Positions 8,926 to 16,549 of a stretch of 64,000 nt of DNA are shown piece after piece. The position numbers and the translations under genes were made by a program. Below the pieces are notes generated by a model, which worked only from the letters and a program-made list of their open reading frames with translations, ran no database searches and had not been told where the DNA came from. Every line of letters begins with the position of its first letter. Position 1 is the first letter of the stretch. This stretch comes from Dermatophilaceae bacterium Soc4.6 (GTDB taxonomy: Bacteria; Actinomycetota; Actinomycetes; Actinomycetales; Dermatophilaceae), in assembly GCA_039889245.1 (NCBI GenBank), contig JAZGVH010000002.1:1426001-1490000 (forward strand), written 5' to 3'.

Positions 8926-9693
8926 ATGATGTTGCAGGGGAAGTCGATCGTCGTCACCGGCGGGAACAGCGGTATCGGCGAGTCCATCGTCCTGGCCGCC
9001 GCGGCTGAGGGCGCAAACGTCGTCATCGACTACGTCGCCCACCCGCAGGAGACCACGGACCTGATCGCGAAGGTCGAGGCTGCTGGTGGACACGCCGTCG
9101 GCGTTCAGGCCGACGTGTCCCAGGCTGCAGACATCCACCGGATGGTCCAGACCGCCGTCGACTCCTACGGACGCCTGGACGTCCTGGTGAACAACGCCGG
9201 CATCGAGACCCGCACCTCGCTGCTGGACACCACCGAGGCCGACTTCGACAAAGTCATAGCCATCAACATGAAGAGCGCCTTCTTCGGCACACAAGCCGCC
9301 GCCAAACAGTTCATCAGCCAGGGTGGTGGCGGGCTGGTCCTGAACATCTCGTCCGTCCACGAGGACTGGCCGATGCCCGGCAACATCGCCTACTGCGTGT
9401 CCAAGGGCGGCATCCGGATGCTGACCCGCACCGCCGGAGTCGAGCTGGGCGCCCATGACATCCGCGTCATCAACATCGCCCCGGGCGCGGTCGCGACACC
9501 GATCAATGCCAGCACCGAGGCAGACCCGGCCAAAATGAGGTCCCTCGACGCGGCCATCCCGCTCGGACGGATGGCGCAGCCGTCCGAGATCGCCGACGTG
9601 GTGGTGTTTCTGGCCTCAGGCAAGGCCGGTTACATGACCGCGACCACCGTCGTCGTCGACGGCGGCATCATGCAGGGCAGCGTGGGCCTGTGA
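8926..9693 (+). CDS. Short-chain dehydrogenase/reductase
   Basis: A classical SDR of 255 residues. The cofactor motif TGGNSGIG is near residue 12, NNAG near 88, and the catalytic tetrad includes the Tyr and Lys of YCVSKGG near 155. Its length and overall look match glucose 1-dehydrogenase-like SDRs. The ribosome binding site GGGAG lies seven bases before ATG-ATG (8926 and 8929), so either Met could start. Its stop overlaps the GTG of the GMC oxidoreductase (GTGA). The pair probably oxidises a sugar or polyol in steps. Confidence 0.9.
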   Translation: MMLQGKSIVVTGGNSGIGESIVLAAAAEGANVVIDYVAHPQETTDLIAKVEAAGGHAVGVQADVSQAADIHRMVQTAVDSYGRLDVLVNNAGIETRTSLLDTTEADFDKVIAINMKSAFFGTQAAAKQFISQGGGGLVLNISSVHEDWPMPGNIAYCVSKGGIRMLTRTAGVELGAHDIRVINIAPGAVATPINASTEADPAKMRSLDAAIPLGRMAQPSEIADVVVFLASGKAGYMTATTVVVDGGIMQGSVGL

Positions 9694-11288
9694 GCGCCGA
9701 ACCCGCCCCCGACGGCTCCGGCCAGTACGACGTCATCGTCATCGGGTCCGGCCCCGGAGGCGGCACCACCGCCGCCAAGCTCGCCGAGACCGGTAAGCGC
9801 GTGCTGCTGCTCGAGCGCGGGGACTACCTTCCCCGTGAGCGCGACAACTGGGACTCCCGAACCGTGTTCGCGCAGGGCAAGTACACCGCCGACGAGACGT
9901 TCTACGACATCGACGACAACACCTTTCACCCTGAGCTGCACTACTTCGTCGGGGGGAACTCCAAGGTCTACGGCGCGGCACTGTTCCGGCTGCTGCCGCA
10001 CGACTTCGACAACGTCCGCCACCCTTCCGGCATCGCACCGGCCTGGCCGATCAGCTACGGGGACCTCGAGCCGTACTACGTGCAGGCTGAGCACCTGTAC
10101 TGGGTGCACGGTCGCCACGGTGAGGACCCGTTCGCCGGCGCGTCCAGCCAGGACTACCGCTACCCGCCGGTCCGGCACGCGCCGCGCATCCAGCAGCTGT
10201 CCGACGGGCTGGAGAAGCTGGGACTACACCCCTTCCACCTCCCGATCGGGGTCGATCTGATCCAGGACGAACACGGCGAGGCGACCCCGGAGTCCCGCTG
10301 CATCCGCTGCGACCGGGTAGACGGCTTCCCTTGCCTGGTCGGGGCGAAGGCCGACGCGGAGTGGGCAGTGATCCGTCCGGCACTGGCCGCGCACAGCAAC
10401 CTGACACTGCTCACCCGCGCAACCGCGAACAAGCTCATCACCGATCCCAGCGGACGCACCGTCACCGGGGTGGTCACGAGCATGGCGGACGGCTCCACGG
10501 TGACGTTCACGGCCGACGTCGTGGTGCTGTCGGCAGGATCCATCCTGTCCTCGGTGTTGCTGCTCAAATCGACCAACGACACCCACCCGAACGGGCTGGC
10601 CAACTCCTCCGACGTCGTGGGCCGGCACTACATGCGCCACAACAACCTTGCCCTGATGGCGTTTTCCCGAGACCCGAACCCCACCGTGTTCCAAAAGACC
10701 CTCGCGCTGAACGACTTCTACGGACCCAGCGACAAGTGGCAGTACCCGATGGGCAACATCCAGATGCTCGGCAAGTCCGATGACTGGCAGGTCAAGGGGC
10801 AAGCCCCGAAGGGGCTCGGATGGGGCCCCAACCTGCCCTACGGCTTCGTCGCGAAACACTCGCTGGACTTCTGGCTGGCCAGCGAAGACCTGCCGCTGCC
10901 CGACAGCCGGGTCAGCCTGCGACCGGACGGGTCCGTCAAGCTCGCGGTGCAGCCGAACAACAACAGGGAGGGGCTCCAGCGCCTGCGCGCGACGTTCGAC
11001 TCGATGCTGACCGACCTCGGGCTCCAGTCCACGTCGTTCGAGCGCAGCCTCTACCTGCACAAGGCCATGGACGTCTCGGCGACCGCGCACCAGGCCGGCA
11101 CCATCCGCTTCGGGACCGACCCCCGCTCCTCCGCGCTGGACCTCGACTGCAAGGCCCACGACCTGGACAACCTCTATGTCGTCGACGGTAGCTTCATGCC
11201 CTCCATCGGCGCCGTCAACCCCACCCTCACCATCATCGCCAACGCGCTCCGAGTCGCCGAGCGAATCGCCGCCCGCCTCACCGGCTAA
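9690..11288 (+). CDS. GMC-family FAD oxidoreductase
   Basis: This is a flavoprotein of 532 residues. The N-terminal Rossmann motif is VIGSGPGGGTTAAKL with acidic end LLLERG. The C-terminus has the GMC signature NLYVVDGSFMPSIGAVNP followed by TLTIIANALRVAERI. An internal CIRCDRVDGFPCLVGAK resembles gluconate and fructose dehydrogenase-type GMC enzymes, so a soluble sugar or sugar-acid dehydrogenase is more likely than an oxygen-dependent oxidase. It starts with GTG inside the stop of the SDR gene, which shows translational coupling. I see no signal peptide. Confidence 0.88.
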   Translation: MSAEPAPDGSGQYDVIVIGSGPGGGTTAAKLAETGKRVLLLERGDYLPRERDNWDSRTVFAQGKYTADETFYDIDDNTFHPELHYFVGGNSKVYGAALFRLLPHDFDNVRHPSGIAPAWPISYGDLEPYYVQAEHLYWVHGRHGEDPFAGASSQDYRYPPVRHAPRIQQLSDGLEKLGLHPFHLPIGVDLIQDEHGEATPESRCIRCDRVDGFPCLVGAKADAEWAVIRPALAAHSNLTLLTRATANKLITDPSGRTVTGVVTSMADGSTVTFTADVVVLSAGSILSSVLLLKSTNDTHPNGLANSSDVVGRHYMRHNNLALMAFSRDPNPTVFQKTLALNDFYGPSDKWQYPMGNIQMLGKSDDWQVKGQAPKGLGWGPNLPYGFVAKHSLDFWLASEDLPLPDSRVSLRPDGSVKLAVQPNNNREGLQRLRATFDSMLTDLGLQSTSFERSLYLHKAMDVSATAHQAGTIRFGTDPRSSALDLDCKAHDLDNLYVVDGSFMPSIGAVNPTLTIIANALRVAERIAARLTG

Positions 11289-11626
11289 CCGCGACAAGGC
11301 CCGCGCTACCCAGATCCGGCCTGCAGGTACGGGGCGTCCTCGGCGAGGACCGCCCATGTGTCCCGCGTAGAACGACCCGCGGCCCATCACGCGGTGGGGT
11401 TCGCCGCCCCATGATCCGGTGCCCCAGCCACGCCCCCTCACGCCCTCACCGGTGGCAGGGTGCACTCGGAACTCGTCCGCGTTCCGCAGGTCCATTCTTG
11501 GCCGGTCTGCTTCGCCTTCGTCCACCGGCCCGGTCGGCCTCGGCGGCAGCAGACAGTCCCCACTCCTGGTCCCTTCAGTGCTCCGGCCCCAACGTTGCCG
11601 GTCCGAGCTGTAGGGATAATTAGTGC
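11289..11626. other. 338-base gap without a convincing gene
   Basis: No reading frame here looks like protein. A hairpin GTCCTC-GGC-GAGGAC at 11336-11350 could end the SDR-GMC transcript but lacks a T-run. The right part should hold the missing 5' part of the kelch protein if that gene were whole, but I find no homologous text in any frame, so that part was lost rather than frameshifted. Confidence 0.5.
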
Positions 11627-12460
11627 GTGCTGCCCAACGGCACGGTCCTGGAGGAGACCTCCCGCACGACCTCGATCCTCGACCCGGCGACCTGGACCTG
11701 GACGCCGCTGCCCAAGCCGATCACCCGACACAAGAGCGGTGAGGGAGCCGTCCTGCTGCCCGGGTCGCCGTCCGGGTCCACGGTCGCCGCGCTGATCGGA
11801 GGGGGCGACGCGAGCACGGCCACCGCGGGGTTTGAGTCCCTGGATGCCGCCGCCTCTCCCGTCGGCTGGACCCGGCTGGCGCCCCTGCCGCAGGTCCGCG
11901 AGCACATGAGCCCGGTGCTGCTGCCCGACGGTTCCCTCCTCGGCGTCGGAGGCAACTCGCAGGGTCTGTTCCTCCAGCCCCAGTTCAGCGCCCTGCGCTA
12001 CGTGCCTGGGGCGAGCAGCTGGACGACCCTGGCCTCCCAGGTGGAACGGCGCGGGTACCACTCGTCCGCGGTCCTCCTCCCGGACGGCCGGGTCTTCTCC
12101 GCCGGGGACACCGGCTCCGGCGGTGGGGGTAACGCCGACGAGATCTACTCCCCGCCCTACCTCTTCCAGGGCCCCCGCCCGACCATCATCGCCGCACCCT
12201 CCCAGGCCGCCCACGGCTCCGGCTTCACCATCGAGACCCCCGACGTGAACAGCCGGGCGGTCCTCATGAGCCCGGGAGCGGCCACCCACACGGTCGACTT
12301 CAGCGAACGCCACATCGAGCTCGCGGTCACCGACCGCTCGACCACCGGCCTCACCGTCGCCGTCCCCTCCGACACCGTCGCCCTCACCGGCTACTACCTG
12401 CTCTTCCTCGTCGACAGCACCGGGGTCCCCTCCGTCGCCACCTGGATCCACATCGGATAA
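11627..12460 (+). pseudogene. 5'-truncated kelch/galactose-oxidase-like protein
   Basis: The frame opens with GTG six bases after an in-frame TAG and begins inside a kelch-type repeat (LPNGTVLEETSRTTSILDPA). A second repeat follows (LPDGSLLGVGGNSQG, then LPDGRVFSAGD). The last 95 residues, from RPTIIAAPSQ to TWIHIG, match the C-terminal early-set domain found in galactose-oxidase-like secreted proteins. Such proteins usually have 500-650 residues, a signal peptide and a full seven-bladed propeller; here only 277 residues and no signal remain. It is likely a remnant, although the C-terminal half is intact in frame. Confidence 0.7.
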
Positions 12461-12467
12461 CCGCGTG

Positions 12468-12505
12468 TCGGGGACCTCTCACGTGGATCGGTGAGAGGTC
12501 CCCGA
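12468..12505. terminator. Perfect 15-bp hairpin after the kelch remnant
   Basis: The arms TCGGGGACCTCTCAC and its exact complement are separated by eight bases, only eight bases past the stop at 12460. There is no T-run on either side, which is common in actinobacterial terminators. Confidence 0.8.
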
Positions 12506-12697
12506 TCCCGCGTGGGGTCCCAGGTGGTCGTCCCACGCGGGTACCGTAGGGCGGCCACGAGCCAGTTTGCCAATGTCGTGACGACAGGATTTCCCAGCAT
12601 CTATGCTGCACGGTATCGACCGCAAGACACGTCGCCGCCCGTCCCACGTCCGCGCGGGACCGCTATTCGCCATCTGTGCCATCGGGAGAACGTAACT

Positions 12698-13405
12698 ATG
12701 AAGCGGTTGACGTGGGCGGCTGTGGCTGCGCTCGGCGCGATGACGGTGGGCTCGTCCGCAGATGCGGCGGTTGCCCCCGCAGTCTCTGGCCCGATGGTGG
12801 TGTCGATGTGGCATCTCGATGAGGCGGCGGGCTCCTCTGTCATGGTCGATAGCTCCGGATTCGCCCACCACGGCGCGATCAGCCCCGACGTCGGGCTCGG
12901 AGCACCCGGAGTGTTGGGTTCGGGGTTCGACCTCACCGGCAACGCCCCGATCGTCCGTGTGCCGACTGCGGACGACCTCAACCCCTACTCGGCGCCGCTC
13001 ACCATCTCCGCCTACGTCAACGTGCCGACCAACCTTTCGGCGGGTGACTACAACCTGCTCGAGAAGGGGACCGCTACCGCCCTTGGTGGCGCCTACAAAC
13101 TTGAGGTGGTTGGCAACACCACCTCCGCAAGATTCGGGTACCCGGACTGCGCGTTCAACTCTCCCGGAGGGCTTAAGAACCGCGTTTATGGGCCGAAGCG
13201 CCTTACTGACAGCACCTACCACCGCGTGGAATGCCACCTCACCTCCACACAAGCCTATGTGACGACCGATGGCGTATCGGGTCCCCCCGCCGGGCGCATA
13301 GTAGGAAGTATCGCCAACACCGTGGACCTCACCCTCGGCGGAAAACCGAACAACACGCACTTTTTCTCCGGCCTCGTCGACGAGGTCTCCATCACAATCG
13401 GGTAA
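12698..13405 (+). CDS. Secreted LamG-type (concanavalin-like) protein
   Basis: This is a protein of 235 residues with a signal peptide (KRL start, hydrophobic core, cleavage after SSADA near residue 23). The mature part is one LamG/laminin-G-like jelly-roll domain: MWHLDEAAGSS, then VMVDSSGFAHHGAI, and the ending HFFSGLVDEVSITIG is the classic last strand. Two cysteines in the middle may form a disulfide. GGGAGAA lies seven bases before ATG and fixes the start; the open frame continues upstream but overlaps the terminator. Such single-domain proteins bind glycans or sit on the cell surface. Confidence 0.82.
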   Translation: MKRLTWAAVAALGAMTVGSSADAAVAPAVSGPMVVSMWHLDEAAGSSVMVDSSGFAHHGAISPDVGLGAPGVLGSGFDLTGNAPIVRVPTADDLNPYSAPLTISAYVNVPTNLSAGDYNLLEKGTATALGGAYKLEVVGNTTSARFGYPDCAFNSPGGLKNRVYGPKRLTDSTYHRVECHLTSTQAYVTTDGVSGPPAGRIVGSIANTVDLTLGGKPNNTHFFSGLVDEVSITIG

Positions 13406-13511
13406 CTGAAGTAGCCACAGGGTCACGCGCATGGCCTGTCCTGGTCAGTTCTTCAATCCCGTCTTGTGTCCTGCACCGGAAATTCGCAAGATATGTAGGA
13501 GACGTGGTCTG

Positions 13512-13646
13512 ATGGCGAGAACGGGCCGACCCATGACCGAGCTGACCCTGGCGCAAGACGAGCGTGAGCAGCCGACCAGCGCCCAAGCCGTGCCGAGCCT
13601 TCGACCCCGTTCGGTCGCTGCCTGCCTTCACGAGCTCGGCGTCTGA
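13512..13646 (+). pseudogene. Remnant of an IS630-family transposase N-terminus
   Basis: The peptide begins MARTGRPMTELTLAQDER, the usual start of IS630-type transposases, and then keeps only pieces of the next helix (TSAQAV, then R-P-R-S-V-A-A-C in place of ALRARIVLAC). A few codons are missing and the frame stops after 44 residues. No catalytic DDE part is nearby. It marks an old insertion between the LamG gene and the ArsR gene. Confidence 0.55.
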
Positions 13647-13703
13647 CCGGAGGCGTGGCTTCCGACGCCTGGTCCCGCGGCTCAGGTTTGGGCGGGCTGC
13701 GGC

Positions 13704-14084
13704 TCAGGCTTGAGCGCGGACCGACGGACCGAGCGCCGCAGCGCTCGGTCCGGGGGCGAGGGCCTCGAGCAACTGCACACCGTCCGGGGTGAGGGTGCAC
13801 ATCACCAGTCGACCTTCCTTACGTGACGACACCACCCCGGCCGCGCGCATCTTGCCCAGGTGGTGCGACACCAGCTGCACAGGGCGCGCCACGATCCAAG
13901 AGAGGTCACACACGCACACCTCCGTCCCCGCTCGTAGGGCGATCGCCAGCGCTAGGCGGGTCGGATCAGCGAAGGCCGCGACCTGCCTGGCGCGGCCACT
14001 GAGGGCCTCACCCGCGGGCTGGAGGTCCCTGATCGTCTGGGCGTGGGCCTCAGGAAGGACGCGAAGGGCAGAGATTCCATCCAT
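13704..14084 (-). CDS. ArsR/SmtB-family metal-sensing repressor
   Basis: A winged-helix regulator of 126 residues. EVCVCDL at residues 56-62 is the family's alpha-3N metal or metalloid site, with Cys57 and Cys59 as ligands. The recognition helix is RPVQLVSHHLGKMRAAG and the wing is SSRKEGRLVMCTLT. It probably binds Cd, Pb, Zn or As(III) and leaves DNA on binding. It is divergent from the isochorismatase gene, with 62 bases between starts that include a good inverted repeat. Confidence 0.88.
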   Translation of the reverse strand: MDGISALRVLPEAHAQTIRDLQPAGEALSGRARQVAAFADPTRLALAIALRAGTEVCVCDLSWIVARPVQLVSHHLGKMRAAGVVSSRKEGRLVMCTLTPDGVQLLEALAPGPSAAALGPSVRAQA

Positions 14085-14106
14085 CGACGCAGCATAGGCA
14101 AGGTCA

Positions 14107-14130
14107 ACGTTCTTACGGACGTTAGAACGT
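14107..14130. promoter_or_regulatory. Inverted-repeat operator between arsR and the isochorismatase gene
   Basis: ACGTTCT and AGAACGT form a perfect 7-bp inverted repeat with a 10-base spacer in the middle of the 62-base divergent gap. Its size and place fit an ArsR-family operator that controls both genes. Confidence 0.65.
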
Positions 14131-14146
14131 CTGTTACGGTGGGAGG

Positions 14147-14695
14147 GTGAGCCGAGCCCTCGTGATCATCGACATCCAGCGCGACTACTTTCCCGGCGGC
14201 GCGATGCCGCTGCACCAGCCCGAGCAGGCCGCGGCCCGGGCCGGCGAGGTCCTCCAGGCCTTCCGCTCCTCCGGGGAGCCCGTCATCCACATCCAGCACC
14301 TCAGCCCCGCCGCGGCCGGGTTCTTGGTGGAGGGCACCGATGGCGCACAGATCATGGATCCGGTGCGCCCAGCCGGGGACGAGCTCGTCATCACCAAGCG
14401 GTCACCCAACTCGTTCCTGCACACCGATCTCGAGCAGCGCTTGCGCGAGCGGGGAACGACCGAGATCGTCGTCGTGGGGATGATGACCAGCATGTGCGTC
14501 GACGCCACCACCCGCGCCGGCTCGGACCTGGGCTTCACGATGACCCTCGTCCCCGACGCGTGCGCAGCGCCCGCCCTCGAGTACGACGGCCAGACGGTCT
14601 CCGGAGATGACGTCCACACCGCCTTCGTCGCCGCCCTGGGTCAGTTCTACGCCACGGTCACACCGTCAGCCGAGCTCATCTCCACCGACAGCTAG
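14147..14695 (+). CDS. Cysteine hydrolase, isochorismatase/nicotinamidase family
   Basis: A protein of 182 residues. The catalytic triad of the family is visible: D9 in VIIDIQRDYF, K84 in VITKRSPNSF, and C117 in GMMTSMCVDATTR, with the cis-peptide just before the cysteine. These enzymes cleave nicotinamide, isochorismate or related amides and ethers; the substrate cannot be told. The GTG start sits directly after GGGAGG, too close for a normal ribosome binding site, so a leaderless start is possible. Its expression is probably controlled by the divergent ArsR protein. Confidence 0.85.
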   Translation: MSRALVIIDIQRDYFPGGAMPLHQPEQAAARAGEVLQAFRSSGEPVIHIQHLSPAAAGFLVEGTDGAQIMDPVRPAGDELVITKRSPNSFLHTDLEQRLRERGTTEIVVVGMMTSMCVDATTRAGSDLGFTMTLVPDACAAPALEYDGQTVSGDDVHTAFVAALGQFYATVTPSAELISTDS

Positions 14696-14792
14696 AGGCG
14701 CGGCCGGCGGTGATGCGCTGGCGCGGGGTGCACCCGGTCCACACCCACCGACCGGATCCCGTCGGCGACGAGGAGCAGGGGCGCTGGCCGGG

Positions 14793-15869
14793 CTACCTGC
14801 TCGAGCGGGGGGTCATCCCCAGGGCAGCCAGCCCGGCGAGCCCGGCGTACCCGGTGGTGGCCCACCACACCCGCTGGAAGGGCGGGAGGGCGGAGCCGGC
14901 GTCGGGGGTGCCGAGCAGCACGACCAGCATGCTGATGCCGAGCACCGACCCCACCTGTCGCCCAACGTTGACGACGGCGCTGCCGGTGGCCGCCCGGTCG
15001 GCGGGCAGGTCGAGGGTGGCGGAACCGAGGATGGTCGGCAGCGCCAGACCCACGCCGACCGCGCCGACCAGCCAGCCCGGCAAGACGCCGGCGGCATAGT
15101 TCGGGGTGGTCGTGACCGACAGCAGGACGAGGACGGCTCCCGCCCCGAGCAGCACACAGCCGGCGGCCGCCAGCACCCCGACGGGCACCCGTCGCGACAG
15201 CCGCTGGCCGACCGCGGCAAAGATCGGCACCATCAGCGGGCCCGGCGCCACGGCGAGCCCGGTCCGCAGCGCGGAGTAGCCCCAGACCTGCTGCAGCCAC
15301 AGCACCAGGGTCAGCAGGGACGCGGCGAAGGCGATGCTGAAGACCAGCGACGTGACGTTCGACCAGGCGAGGGCGCGCACCCGCAGCAGCGCGATCTGGA
15401 GCACCGGCACCGGGTGGGTTCGACAGCGCTGGACGACGACGACCAGCCCCCCGACCGCGACGACGAACGCGGTCACCACCCCCGCACTCGCCCAGCCCCA
15501 CTCCGGCCCCTGCACCAGGCCGAGGGCGAGAGCGCCGATCCCGACGGCGAGGGTCGCGGCCCCGACGAGGTCGGGCACCCGCCCTCCCCGGTCCGACACC
15601 ACGGACGGCACGATGCGCGCGGCGATCACGACGGTGAGTATGCCGATGGGCAGGTTGATGACGAAGACCCACCGCCACGAGGCCGCCACGAGCAGACCGC
15701 CGAGCACGGGTCCCGCGGCCGAGGCGAGGGCGCCTGTGGCGGCCCAGATGCGCACGGCTCGGGCGCGCCGGTCGGGCGCGGTGGCGACGTTGACGATGAA
15801 GAGGTCGAGGCTGGCCATGAAGGCCGCGAGCGACAGGACGCCGAGCACGGCTCCGGGGCGGGCCGGCAC
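14793..15869 (-). pseudogene. MFS drug exporter with missing 5' end and internal deletion
   Basis: The sequence is clearly a DHA2-type major facilitator: LAAFMASLDLFIVNVA is the first helix, then VRIWAATGALASAAGPVLGG and the remaining helices through the C-terminus. Directly after NVAT the text jumps to APDRRARAVRIWAATG, so about 100 residues (helices 2-4 with motif A) are missing in frame. The 5' end is also cut: upstream of 15869 the sequence is the sense strand of an HxlR regulator. About 358 residues remain against the usual 460-500. It is unlikely to transport. Confidence 0.75.
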
Positions 15870-15870
15870 C

Positions 15871-16167
15871 GGTGCCCCGCGAGACCGGCTCGCCGCGCGC
15901 CTGGCCCTGCTCGTCGAGGTCGGCGTCCTCGCGCGTCGGCGCTGCTCGGAGCACCCCGAGCGCTGGGAATACCACCTGACCGACTCGGGCCGGGCCCTGC
16001 GCCCCGTGCTCAACGCCCTGCGGCAGTGGGGCGAGACGCACGCGGTGGTGTCGCCGCCGTCGCGGATGGTGCACGGCGACGACCGGCACACCGTGCACGG
16101 CGTGTGGACCTGCGACGTGTGCCACCTCCCGATCGACGGCTCGCACGCCCGGCTGGTGCCGGCATGA
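15871..16167 (+). pseudogene. 5'-truncated HxlR-family regulator
   Basis: From GAPRDRLAARLALLVEVGVL onward this is the second half of an HxlR winged-helix domain (recognition helix, wing with RWEYHLTDSGRALRPVLNAL, then a C-terminal tail with CDVCHLPI). The first helices and start codon are absent, because the sequence switches at about 15870 to the start of the MFS gene on the other strand. The two genes must have been divergent neighbours. Its stop overlaps the ATG at 16164 of the next gene. Confidence 0.75.
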
Positions 16168-16522
16168 ACGCCGACAGCGCCGGTCGCGGCACCGAGCGGT
16201 CGTCTTCACCTGCCAGCCCGACGAGTCGCACTACAACCCGTTGGGCATCGTCCACGGCGGGCTGGTCTGCACGCTCCTCGACTCGGTCGTCGGGTGTGCG
16301 GTGCACAGCACGCTGCCGCTCGGCCTGGGCTACACCTGCCTCGAGCTGAAGGTCAGCTACCTGGCCGCGGTGCACGCCCACAGCGGTGAGCTCACCGCGA
16401 CCGGCCGCGTGCTCAAGCCGGGCAAACGCGTGGCCTTCGCCGACGGCGAAGTGCGAGACGCCGCAGGCAAGCTCATCGCCACTGCCACCTCGACGCTGCT
16501 GGTGTTTCCTCTCCCCGAGTGA
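16164..16522 (+). pseudogene. PaaI-type hotdog thioesterase, frameshifted near the start
   Basis: The ATG at 16164 overlaps the HxlR stop and reads MNADSAGRGTERS. The thioesterase text VFTCQPDESHYNPLGIVHGG runs in another frame from about 16199 to the stop at 16522. The hotdog core is intact: NPLGIVHGG, then TLLDSVVGCAV, then GRVLKPGKRVAFADGEV. About 20 residues that usually precede VVFTC are missing, so a small deletion shifted the frame. The 93 codons from TTG at 16241 could still be translated, but not from a normal start. Acyl-CoA thioesterase activity would be expected of the intact protein. Confidence 0.7.
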
Positions 16523-16549
16523 ACCCTGCTGGGGGGCAAGGCACAGCCC

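Noticed and set aside
11438-12451. A 337-codon minus-strand gene
   Set aside because: It is antisense to the kelch remnant, and its composition is Gly, Arg and Ala only.
13651-13670. Terminator of arsR
   Set aside because: AGGCGT/ACGCCT with an 8-base loop is a weak stem with no T-run; chance is likely in GC-rich DNA.
14607-16349. A 580-codon plus-strand reading frame
   Set aside because: It lies opposite the MFS gene and has the skewed Arg, Gly, His and Pro content of a GC-rich antisense frame.
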